Positions 34,068-45,850 of a DNA stretch of 64,000 nucleotides are shown here, in pieces. Numbering within the stretch: position 1 is the first letter of the stretch; the number at the start of each line of letters is the position of its first letter. The position numbers and the translations under genes are program-made. Source of the stretch: Mycteria americana (Eukaryota > Chordata > Aves > Ciconiiformes > Ciconiidae); the NCBI RefSeq assembly GCF_035582795.1, contig NC_134365.1, positions 127,759,577 through 127,823,576 on the forward strand. The letters are read 5' to 3'. The notes under the pieces are model-generated. The model searched no databases. It worked only from the letters and a program-made list of their open reading frames with translations, and had not been told where the DNA came from.

Positions 34068-37000
34068 AAGCGTAGAAGGGGGCTGCAGGCAGTCAGCGCT
34101 CGCTCACGGACCCGATCTGTGTCAGAGGGTCAATGCCAAGCACGGCTGAAGCCCGGCAGATGGGTGTAAACAGCAAAGCGTAGTGGGCTTGTGTAGGGGT
34201 CAACACCTGGATGAACTCTACAAGCATTAGAGGGAGGAAGGAGTGGCACATCTGTGGCTTTCCTTGGGTTCATATGAGAGCACGTTAATGACATAACCCG
34301 TGTCCATCTCCCCGAGTTAGACACAAGGACAGCTAGGGGATGCTGGAGCAACCTCAGATACGGTAAGCCTACGCCAGCTGCTGGTGTTAGGCCATCACAA
34401 AGCACTGTGATGTGCTGAACACGAAGCTGATGGAGCAATGCGCGTGGGATCCTGACTAGCCAGCTCTCCATCCAAATATTCCCCTCTGATAAAGGAAACT
34501 TGCATGGCTTCTTTAAAGCTCCTTAGAGCTGCAGCTGCTCAGATATTTTTTGGACAGGCATAGGATAAAATAATGGATGTGGTTGGAGGTGGAATTGAGA
34601 TGATAGAAGGATAAACTAGACGGAGGTTTCCTTCTGTGCTCTGTTGATGCAGGCACCACAGATAGCTAAACTGAGGTGAAGGACTTCAGAGAGACAACGA
34701 CAGATAAGGAAAGGGCCGCAGCACTTTTCGGAAGGGCTGAAACACTTTTCCATGTCAGTAATGCTGTGTCAGGAATGCTCTTTCAATTTTTTTTTTTCCC
34801 CCCAGAATAACAATATGTGAAGTTGTATGAAGAATGTTTGATAGGAAATACTAATTGTGTGTAAAGCTACTTCTGGAAGTTCTATAAATGAGCTTTTCAA
34901 GCAACTTACAGGGCTGAGAGGTCAATTTTCATTGAATTTCAATGGGATTTGTGCATCTTGTTTCACAGTCTTGAACAGAATTCTAAAACTGTTGGTTTCA
35001 CAGCGGCAATATTTAACTGCTTTCTTCATACTGTAGTAAAAAACATCAAAGGCCTTTAACTACAAATCAATATAATGGACAAAAATTACCATTTGAAAAT
35101 TGTAGGCTACTATATTCATTTAAAGAAAACATTCTTAATCTTGCTAATCCCTATTCAAATAAATCCAGCAACTACTTTAAGAGACATATAATGGTCTAAT
35201 GTACTGAGCCAGCTCTGTGTCTCCTTGAATAACTCAAGGGGAGAAAACAAAACAAAACCCAAAAAACTCCAGCCTATTGCCAGGTGGGGATATGGCACAA
35301 CTTCGTAAATTAAAGTAAGATGGGAGACAGGTGGAGGCCCTTTCAGAAGTCAGATTTTGGTAGTTAGAAAGGACGGTGATAGTCAGGCTGTGATAAAATC
35401 CCAGCTACCAGTCACCCAGAGCAGACTGGACGTAAAAAAGCCGTGGGTATCCAGGAGTCACAGCCTTACATTAAAAGTCAGTAAATAGTTTAGTTAACTC
35501 CGCAGCTCTCCTATGCTTGAGATATGAGTTATTTACTTGGGAGCATTACTGGGGTACTCGGGCATGAGCATTGCTGGAGTACTGGGGATGCCACGGGGAG
35601 CAGCAGGGATTTAACGCCGCTGATCTGAGCTCCTCAGACAGCTGCCTGGGGGTGAGGAGCCCCCACTTGACTGCCTTTCAGGGTAGACACAGAGGTCCTT
35701 CTCACTGTCCGTCCCGGGGCTTCAGGCTGTTTTCTCTCCATTTCAACGTCAGTGAGCGGAGTCATTGCAAAGCACTTTCCCACACTCCCCCTTCCACGCT
35801 TTCCTTTCCAGCATCGTGGGGAATACCGTGTCCACACTTTTCATGAATACTCCCTAAATGACTGGATGTTCATCTCGGAAATATGTAGGGGGATTGATTA
35901 CACCATCCTTTGAGGGTTTGTTGCTGGTTACAATATTTCCTCTTTGGCTGCATTTCTTTCCCTGCTCTCTCCTTTTTTGCTGGAGATACAGCACATTAGG
36001 CTTTATCATGTTCACATGGGAGGCTTCTGCTTTCTCCAAATCATTTGACTGCATCTCATCAAGCTGAACGCACTGATAATTACTGGGTGGCATGCTGGCT
36101 GCTATTTGAAATTGACATTCTTCTTCTTCCAAACTTTCAGCCTACTTCCAAAGGCACTCACGGTTTCCTGCCAGGGTGCTACTCCCTGCCTTTTCCTTTT
36201 CTGTGGCAACACAGTAGTTTAGGAGCAATTTCTACTAGGATGCTACAGAGCGAGGGGATGACCATCAGAAAACTGCACAGTGACCTACATGGCCTGGCAC
36301 ATCTTTCCAAACTGGTTCCCTGTCCTTGTCGTGCCTCCTGCAAAGCTCACCACAGGGTACAGCTACTCAAGCCTGTATTTCTGGGGTGACACACCACCTC
36401 TCCTTTCTCAGGCTCTCCCTGTGGACATCTTGCTCTCTTTCAATGACTTTTTTTCGATTTAGCAGCTTTCCAAAAGTGGAGACACTTGATCATCATCTCA
36501 GCTTCACCAAGCGTGTTAAGTCTGTGCTGCACATCAACAAATGTCACACTGTTTGATGGATTATAGTTTAAGAGTAAAAATACGGCCATCCTAATGAAAT
36601 AGACACTTGTGAAGGTGGGAACCAGAGACCATGGAACATTTTACAGTCATTGCCATAGCTTGGCAAAGTCCTGTTATTTATTTACAGCTGCATTTTGGCC
36701 TGTAGCGCGAGCCTGATTGTAGTGGTTGAAGGGGAAGGAGAAGGAAATACTGAATGGCGATGCTGGTAAATGCTTCAGATCGTTGCTCTCACCCTTTCTC
36801 TACGTCCACTGCTCTAGCTGTCATGCTTATTCTGTATCTGAGCAATGCATTTTCTTTAGTAAGTGGTTTGAGTTGCATCACTGGGTGTGAACACACTGAC
36901 CTACTTCAACCTCCTTTGCAATTTCTAAATTTTCCTGTTTACCCCTTTCATTCTCAGCTTGTTCACTGTTGCTTATAATCAGCAGGCTTTACTACCTTTG

Positions 37001-39686
37001 TGGTTGGTTTCTCCAGACATAATTAAATTGTCTGGGCTTGACATCTGGCTCTGCTGAGGTTTCGGTTGTATCTTCTTGGCTGCCTCAATGTCCTCCTTGA
37101 TTTGGGATTCTGATCACTGCCTGCCCCCGCATGGCACATCATCAATGGGTGCTTTAATTCCTGCAAGACTCTCTTGCGCTTACAATGATGCCGTGAAGTG
37201 TTTCTGGCTCTCAGAGCACTCCGGAAGGTTATTTCAAGACATAGTCTCAGCTGTGGTGCTTGTTGTGCATGCTGGAGCCTCCAGCAGGACTGCATCAAGC
37301 TACAGCAATTTATAGGGGTCCCCGTCCCTTCGCAAGAGGGCCATGAGCTCTCCAGGGCTGATGTCTTCACCTTCACACCCAGCCGGAGCTCTGGTTTGGA
37401 GGGTCCCTCCAAATGGCTGATAAAATCCTGCCAAAATAGCTGATTTGTGGAAGAATTGGGTCTCTTCCTGCTGTCCATTATCTTGCCTAAAGGTCAAAGC
37501 AAGACCTGGTACCTCTCCTGCCCCCCTTCCCTTCCTCCGCTGTTACGAAGCCTTCTCTTGTTTCGTATGCTACGCTATTTGCGCTCTTCTTCTGCAATGC
37601 TTCTTTTAATCCCTTAATTTCAGGTTTGTGAAACATTGCAGGTGGTAACAAGAACAAGTCTTGTCTATTCCATGACATACCTTTACATCCCTGGGTGACA
37701 GCCCCGTGCCTTTCATAAGGATACAGTTAGTCCCCTTGCTCCTGGCAAGGCTTTTTGCTAGTTATTGTTGTAGCTTTTGGTGCCGTGCACCCTCTTGGTC
37801 TCGGGCCTAACAGCTCATGTACATGCCATCTCATGATCTGATGCTTTTCTTTGTCAAGTTCATTGACTTTAGTGGATTTCGTGACAGGTACCCAGTCTAG
37901 AGATGTCCCTCGCTGGAAAGTTTGACATGGCAAGTTTTAACCTTCGTATTGAATTTCCTGAGTTTTCTGATCCGGTGCTCGCTTGCGTGGCCGTGGTTAG
38001 CTATGACCATCGCTATATGTTTTCACTAGTGAGAGCCTCAAAAGTTGGGAGGTCTGCTTTGCCCTGGCATTTCCAGCCACAAGCTCTTTGGCAGTTTCTA
38101 GACATCACGTTGCAGTTGTGTTTGTTCATTTCTGTTGCGGGCACGTTACTTTGCCCAATGTGATCTTTGTACCCGTGCGGAGGCTGCCATGTATCTTTGC
38201 TTTCTATAGCCCAGTAAGGAGACATTCTGCACACTTGTAAGGTGCTAAATGAAGATGCGTCGAGAGCCGATCAGTTTTGAGTCACAGAGTTTCTTTAATA
38301 TGCCAGATTAACAAGGCTAATTTTTTCTTTAAGGCTGCTTTCAATACGTAGGATTTTTTTCTTTCTGAGTTCTTATGCAGAACATCAGTCTTTGGTAGAT
38401 CATTTATGTAAATGCGTCATCTCCGAAGTCACATTCTTCCCTTCTTACCATCACTCTCAGCCTTGCAGCTCCAACCACCGCTAAAACCAACAAAAAGCGC
38501 CACTGTGTTGTTTCCCATTTTCCCACCTAGCTCAGGCCAAGAAGCAAGCCTTTATCTGAACATTTTCCACAGTACCCTTCCATGTTCCCTATATTTAATC
38601 TTTTAATCCTGGCAGCTGAAATACAGCAAGTAAGATTCCTAAAGCAAGCAAAGTAAACTTGTCCAGCAAGCAGCCCTCCGACGCCGCTGTGCTCCAGTCC
38701 GGCTGTATTCTGGAGCCGCTTCCCAGCTCCGTGTTCAAGGCGCTGCGAGAGTCGGCTGGAAACTTGGTGCCGCACAATAACCCGCTAGGAAATACAGGCG
38801 CTTCAGGTTTGCTGCTGGGCTTAACGCTTCGCTGGAGATTGCCTCTGTGTGCGGAGACTCAGCCTTGCACTACGCAGGCTCTTCCAACTTGCACTAAATG
38901 AGACGTCCTTTATCTGTGACAAAGTGGGAAACTGTATTATTAGCAAGATTAGTTGCTCTGATCTCAGGCAGGAGGGCAATCTATTAATTGCACCCTTCCT
39001 CGATTCGGCAGACTTCTCCCAAGCACTTGAGCTCTGTGAACATTCAGGTCCTGCAGCCAGAGCCCATAAGGAGCCCTGGCTGCACGGCGTGACGGGCAGA
39101 GCTCTTCCTGCGGGAGGCTGGAGCTGCTCTGGGCTTCAGACGCTGGCGAACAAGCTTGTTTAACAGGAGGGATGCGTAAAAGCCCGGTCTTGTGCCTGTG
39201 GTCATGACTATATAATAAGAAATCTTTTTTTAAGCCTGGGGTTTTGGTGCTGAAATCCCTGGGTTGAGTCCCCCCCGATGATCAGAGCGTCTGACTGTGT
39301 TTCAGCAGTACCTCGTTTAGACCTGGGCTCGTTAGTAAGAGCGAGATTTACAGAAACAACCACTGCTGGAGGGAGGGGGCTCCTCTCTTCCTGCATTTAC
39401 CTCCCCGGCTCCTAACTCAAAGTGCTCCTGGGATGAAGGGAGTGGACCCACAAATATTTGGCATCCAGCGTAACCTGCGTTCCCCCAGTGGAGCTGGCAG
39501 ATCCATCAGCAGAAACCAAATCGCGACCGGTTTCAGGTGACTGCCCTTTCTTTCCCATCGATTTCAGAGCTGCCTCCGTGACAGGCTAATGAGGGCTGCC
39601 GGGCGCCAGGCACTGCCGGGGAGTGCCACCGCGCGTCCTTCCCCGTGATTGAACTGCCACCGTAGCACAAAGCAGCGAGAACCGCT

Positions 39687-40322
39687 TTGATACGCTCAGG
39701 AGGTGAAGTGGCAAGTACAACTGTGAAGCTTGAAAGGCAAGCGCCGGAAAGCAGAGTACAAGCTACTGCTTGTCATTTAGCAGAGACAAACGTTAAGCGC
39801 AACCAAAACAACAGCATTACGCGATTAGCGAGCACCTGCAACCCGACAGGAGCAGATCTGCAAAGGCAGGGGATCTGTCAGCTGTCGTTGCAACACCACC
39901 GCAAGTGCCACACTACATTAAGTGGGAATAAAGAGCAGTGGTGTAACAGGTGTAATCGCAAGAGTGCCGAAAGGGACACCGCCAGAGCTTGCAGACCTGA
40001 AATTCGATGTCCTGATCTCCCGCGTCGGTGTGTGGGAGATGCAGTGCTAGATTGCGCTGAGGCTCTGCCCGGTGGCTCCGCTGTGGCATCCAAGGATTCA
40101 ACAATCCTGCGCTCAGGCACAGAGCTTGCGAAACTCAGCATCCCCTCTGCTCGGGGGCCAGAACAAGAAGAGGACTGCTGCGACTGGGAATACCTCAGAG
40201 AAAGCGCCTGGTACGCCCATGCTTGGGACCGCTCTGCTGACCTACCAAATACATCTCTGCTGCCCTGGAAAGGTGCCTCTCAGAAACACGTGTCAGCTTT
40301 AAAAGCACTCAGTCACTTTTAA
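39687..40322 (+). other. Unassigned 211-codon open frame
   Basis: One of the longest open frames outside the CpG island. I do not recognise the predicted product: it has no signal peptide, membrane segment or known motif, and is Cys-, Ser- and Arg-rich with two scattered CxxC-like spots (CNRC near residues 91-94). A good splice-donor-like sequence (AAGGTAAGT at about 40574) and an AATAAA (40588-40593) follow on the same strand. By rough calculation an open frame this long is only mildly unlikely by chance in 64 kb, so I lean towards a fortuitous frame, possibly within a non-coding transcript. Confidence 0.15.
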
Positions 40323-40587
40323 CTTGTCCTTCCCTTGCCGCATACTCTCCCTTCCCATAAGGCAAAAAATGTATTCCATTTCAGTCAGAGTATAAGGTAT
40401 ACAGGTATACTATACAACGATGATGATGATGCTAATGAGACATGGCATAATAGCTGTCTTTTACACACATACACAGATGCGAGTACCACACGCTTACTTT
40501 ATGCTTCACAGAAAATACTCTGTATATGAAATGTCACCTAAGCATGGTTCATCTGATCATATTTCTTCCCTGAAGGTAAGTGGTAAA

Positions 40588-40593
40588 AATAAA
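40588..40593 (+). terminator. AATAAA hexamer after the unassigned open frame
   Basis: A canonical hexamer 266 bases beyond the end of the open frame at 40322. Such hexamers are frequent by chance, so it supports a transcript only weakly. Confidence 0.15.
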
Positions 40594-42238
40594 GACCGTT
40601 GATAAATTGGAAAGTCCATATAGGGTTTTTCATGGCTAGGGATTCTTCTGTTCATTAACCCGCACAAAACAGAGAAGATAGGGTTCACATGAGGGGCTGG
40701 TGTATCATGCCCATCTTCCACTTTAAAGATTTTACAGGCCAGTTCATTAGGCTGCTACTAATACACTCAGTTTAGTCAGTCAGCCCTTGGTTGTTGGGCT
40801 GTCTTGGGACCGTGCCTTAGGTGTGCACCCTCACTAGTGCCTTCCCCAGGTGGCACGGACCTGCATCTTTCTCAAGGAATCAAAATATTGAGAATGTTAA
40901 TTGGGGTGTTGAAGTGTTAGTTGAGGTGTTAACCGGGGTTTGAATGCGGTGTTGAAAACTGCACCGTCGGTACCAACACGGGGCTGGAAGGGACTGCTAG
41001 GACTGCGAAACGCGGCTCTTGTAGACCCCTGCAGCTGGGCCTGTGGGTTGTGTCCTCCACGGCACGACTCAGGTTTAGTCAGCTAGACCCGACTAACTCC
41101 AGCACGGCAGAAAAGCCAGGCCCTTTGCTATTTGCCCCCAGGCCATTTCGGCAGGCTCGCCGCAGAAGGGCTGAATTTCCCAATGTCTTCTGGGTGCTGG
41201 GACCCCATCATGCGGCAGGTGAAGCTCTGCTCTCCACCAGCCTGAGTGTTTGCTGGGGACGGGACGGAGACTCCCGGGGGGGACGTGAGCCCTCCCTGGC
41301 CATTTATCGGCAGCTCCCCGGTGTGCCGGTGCCAGGGTGAGCTGCACGGCCGGGGTGAGGCGGAGGTACTGCGCCCTGCGCCATGCACAGCTGCCCTTCG
41401 GCACGGCCGAGTGACGCGGCCTCGTCAGAAGATGAACGAGGCCCTCCAGATGGAAAGGCCTCCTTATTCACCTGCTAAATCTATCCTTCCCTTCTTCGGG
41501 CAGCAGGAAGGCACTACATATAGCGCCTTGTTGCAATCCGTGTCTTAAAAGCAGCTTGTTTTTTCCACAGAGAGATAACGGAGTTTGCTGTGAGTTTTTG
41601 GACACCTGTGCACACAGCATGCCTTCTTCGACCATAGCAGAGGACTAGCATGGCCTTGAAAAACCTATCTGACTCATAAGGAAAAGGGGCTCCAATTATT
41701 CTCAAATACAAGACACCGGTCGGCAAGAGAGAATTAGGGAGGCTGAGGAACAGTAGCAGCCGTAGCTTGTCCAGTCTGGGAATAAGCCAACGGCAAACAC
41801 AACAGCTCACTTGTGCCCCAGCTAAAAATTGCCTCCTGACTGTTGTGACTGCGCAGGGGTGCCCAGCGTTTGAAACCCTCCTGGGATAGGCAGCTATGTG
41901 CAATTGCCTGTAACGCCACAGGCAAGTTTACTGCAGGCAGCAATACAGCAAGAACATCGGCGATGATTTGGCTGCCGGTGGGACAGGTTGAGCTTCAACT
42001 CCATGATGGACCGTGACATTGCTGTGCCACTTCAGGCCAAGTTCATGGCATTCATGTGCAAGTTCAAGGCCATAGTTCATGGCATTTCCAGCATTCATTT
42101 TTAACTTAACTGTTCTTTCAGCGTCCAGCCGTAGGCTGCTCGTGGGAAAGCAAGAGTTTGGCTGTCAGGGACCAGGGACTGGAGCCCACGGCTCGGCCAG
42201 CAGCACCCCTGCTGCAGCCGCTGCCATCATCTGAACCT

Positions 42239-42270
42239 TGCTTGTTTGGGCTGGTGCTTGTTTGGGCTGG
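42239..42270 (+). repeat. 16-bp exact tandem duplication
   Basis: TGCTTGTTTGGGCTGG occurs twice head to tail. Seen directly. Confidence 0.9.
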
Positions 42271-45200
42271 AATTTCAGTGCCTTTGCAGAAACGCAGTCT
42301 GACTCCGCAAAAGAGCTATTATCAATCATCTCAGTCATCCAAAGAGAGGCCGCATTTGCCATTATTTAAACAAGCATCAGTTGATCCACTAGGAAATAAT
42401 AAAAACAGCAGTGAAACAGCTCAGGTTCGGAAGGTACTATAATTTGGGGGTTTTGTTGTTTTTTGCCTTTTTTAAGGGAGACTGCACCTCTGTAGCTGGA
42501 AGGAGCTGAGCTCCTTACTCCAGTGGCCCAGGGGCAGCCTGCATTCCTGTGCATTTCCCACCCTACCGCCACTACCTCCCTTCCTAACAGGGAAACTTAG
42601 GCAGACCACGTTCACCTCAGGACTTGCAGGAAGTTATGCAAAGAGCCGGCGTAAAATGCAAGAGAAGAGCAAAGCTGTCCATCTCCTTACTCTGTTAGCC
42701 CTTGCTCTTGAATCGCTGCCGTGCACAGCCGTCCTCAGGAAGCCCGGCAAAGCCGTCCAGACGCGGAGCCGGGGGGAAGAGGAGGTGCTGGACCCGGCGG
42801 CGGCGGCAGCACCCTGGGAAGGACGGTGACTACCCCGCAGGCTGCCAGGGGCTCACAGGCCTGGCCCAGGGGCTGGTGCGGGGCAGCTCGTGGGTAATAG
42901 CCATCCAGGCTTTGCGTTTGCTGTGCTTACCTGGCACAGGTTCCTTAAGTGCTATATGAATGGGAGTTTTGCAGGGCAAGTAATTTACGGGAGGGTTTAT
43001 GAGCATCTCCCACTTCGGTAAGTGCACCGGCGTGCTGGGTCACAGCTCCTGCTGAGCCAAAACATACTCACCCCGTAACTCCACCTGGCTTTGAGCATGT
43101 AGCTGCCTTTATGTCTTAGAGTCTGACCTGTCCTAGCTGCAGATACTAGCAGCTAGTGTTTCTTGGCACTCTGGCTGTGATGGCATTAAAGGATACTTTC
43201 CTTTTCAAGGTTCAACCATTCCTGCAAAAATTTCCTTTCCTGGTAGTGCAAGAAAATGAATGATGGAAAATACAGATTCCAGTGCGCTGTATGAATCCAT
43301 AGGAGACCTAGCCCTGATCTTCCCTGGTTCTGTAGTAAGATCACACCAAGTCTTTATCCATTTTGTTTGTTGAAAAAAGCAAAAATCAACCCAAAAAAGG
43401 GGAACTCTCTAAAAAGTGAAAATTGCAAATACAAATACATTAATTTAAAATACCATTATATTACAAAAAATGTAATGAGCCCTGCTACTTTAAATGTGGC
43501 AGTCAAGTGATTACTAATTCATGTTTCAAAGCTACTTACAGCTAGCTGAACTTCTGAATTGGAAAAAAAATTATTTTTTTTCCCCTTGTAAAACTTTCCC
43601 CAGAGGTCTGCCAACCCTTTGAGCAAAAAGGGGGGAATAAAACTCTAGCGAATATTAAACTGAGGGGCCTTTTCTTTCCCTTTATACTAAAATCATGACA
43701 CAGCATGGGAATCGGCCTCCTCAGGGGGCCGGGTGCTCTGCGTGAGCACCCCCTTAATCCCCACTCTCCGCAGCCCACTCTTCGCAGCAGCTGAGCGGTC
43801 CCGCTCCACCATGCCATAAAGAGCTGCTGTGACAAGCAGCAAGGGGGCTGATCCCGGGCTTGCAGCCCTGCTAAGGGTACCTCAGAGGATTGTTATGGTT
43901 CCACATGAAAAAATATTTTCCCCCCATGTACTTTTTTTTTTAAGTAATTACATCAAAACAAATGTGTGCTCAGAGAAGCTTAGAGCTGCGAAATTAGGCA
44001 TCCATAATCTGTGAAATGCCAAAATCGAGACAGCTTAAAGCAACTGTAACGCAGCCCCGTGCTCATTGCACGCATCCCCATAGCCTCCACGCTGCCTAAT
44101 TCTCTTCTCCTTATTTTCTGCCCCTGTTTGTTCCTCTGCTTACACCTACGGCCTTAGATCCATGGCATGACTGTACTTCCTTGACATATCCAGTGAGGCG
44201 GTGCTCTGACACCACACTATCGCCTCCGGGCAGTACCGCAACGCAAGTTAAGCAATCATTACATTTACTGCTCATCTGAGTGTTTTATCTTGCTGCACGC
44301 AGTGTGGAGCAGCAGCGGAGACGTGGCCACCACAGAGGCGTTTGGTAGAGCTGGCTATTAAAGTTTGTGTCGGCTCCAGAGCCGGCTGCCACACTTGCCT
44401 CCGGTGCTCAGAGGTTGCCCCCGGGGCTGCAGCACCATCTCCCGGCAGTCCCCGTCCCCACCGTGGGGTGGAAGGTCCCTGCTCCCCAGGAGAGCACAGG
44501 GAGGGCTGGAAAGGAGGAGAGGCTGGAGGGCATCTTTTTGCCTTGGGGTGGGAACGGGCTCCCTAGCAAATAAGTGTGAGATGGCACGGGGGAGAAGTGG
44601 GCAAGGAAGGTCTTATCTGCAGCACGTAAATTTGCTGCTGGCCTCCCATTACCTCCTGTCTCGCCACAGGGAAAGCCCTGGGGCCGAGCTCCCCAGCATC
44701 ATCCTGGACCCCTTCTTCCTAATGTGGCAGCCCAGCTTGGAGGGGAGGAGTCAGCTCTTCACTTGAATCCTCAGGTTCCTAAAAGCAAAGGGGAAGCTTT
44801 TAAAGCCTGGCTGCAGGAAGCTATGCCAGCAGCCCCCGGTCAGCAGCAGCAGCCTGGGTCCCCACCAGACCCAGGCTGAGCAAGGGCCACGAGGGACGCG
44901 TGGGTGGGAGGGGAGTGCTGCCCCAGGGAGCGGCAAGGATGCTCCCAGGGCAGGGGAAGGGAAGTTGTCGTTCATCTGTTCACTCTTTGAGGGCTTTCCC
45001 GTGACAGGGACCACCTGCCTGTGCCATGCCTTACCACCCCGAGGAGAACCAGGCAACCGCAGATGGGCTGTCGGAGCAGGACAGCCACTGAATTGAGAAG
45101 TCAATGTGATTTTCGCATCTGCACCAACGCATATCTTGCTGAAAACGCCAACAATCAAATAGGAGCAGTGGGGAAGGGATGCTGTCGCCTGGTGCTCATT

Positions 45201-45489
45201 CCCTGTAGTGCCAGTGGGTTAAGCAGTGAAGGAGACAGCAGGGACACACAACTCTCTGCCACTCGGCTGCCAAACACCTCTCAGACGGTAAAATCGCCAC
45301 GTCCAGACAACCACGCAGCCAAGTCATGTTCCACCCTGTCAAGCTCTACAGACACATTCAGCAAGAGGTAGTAGCCAGCACTAGTGCATCTGCGTTGGCT
45401 TCCTAAGCTTTGTACCCAGGGACAAGGGAGGCACTGGTCTTTTTGTATGCTTTGCTTCATCTCCTTAATGAGTAAGAAGTCAAGTCTAG

Positions 45490-45850
45490 TGCACTAATCC
45501 AAGCAAATTATTAATGAATGGTCTTTCGTTTTGAAGCAACCAGCCCCAGTGTTCACCAGAGCAGGATTGCCTCCTGTTTGTGACCGTCCTGCCGCCCGTG
45601 TCATCAAACAACTTTGTTTTAGAACAACATGCATCTGAAGTGGATTATTATTGGGTTGACTACCCCTTGGGGTGTAATGAAAAGCATTCATTAATTCTCA
45701 GGGCAGGAGGGCTAATTACTTTTTAATAAAAAAACCGTGCTAATTGCCAATAACTTTTTTATTGAATGGGTCTCATAGAGATGATTTTGATTGGCTTTTT
45801 GATTTCCCTTTCACATTGTAGCTCTTAAAATGCATAGTCCAAACAAGCAG
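45490..45850. promoter_or_regulatory. Candidate AT-rich regulatory block
   Basis: The block has many homeodomain-type cores (ATTAAT, TAATTA, CTAATTG) and an 11-bp inverted repeat: ATTAATGAATG at 45510-45520 and CATTCATTAAT at 45685-45695. Composition and motif clustering resemble conserved non-coding enhancers near developmental genes, but conservation cannot be seen from one sequence. Confidence 0.25.

Larger units (their letters stand above)
30870..41030. other. Intergenic, no gene recognised
   Basis: Mostly unique-looking DNA without recognisable exons. Items listed separately: a possible MIR-like remnant (32825-33105), a near-perfect palindrome (34046-34067), and an unassigned 636-bp open frame (39687-40322). 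ATT/GTT triplet runs occur at 33749-33780 and a GATGAT run at 40418-40432. Confidence 0.5.
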
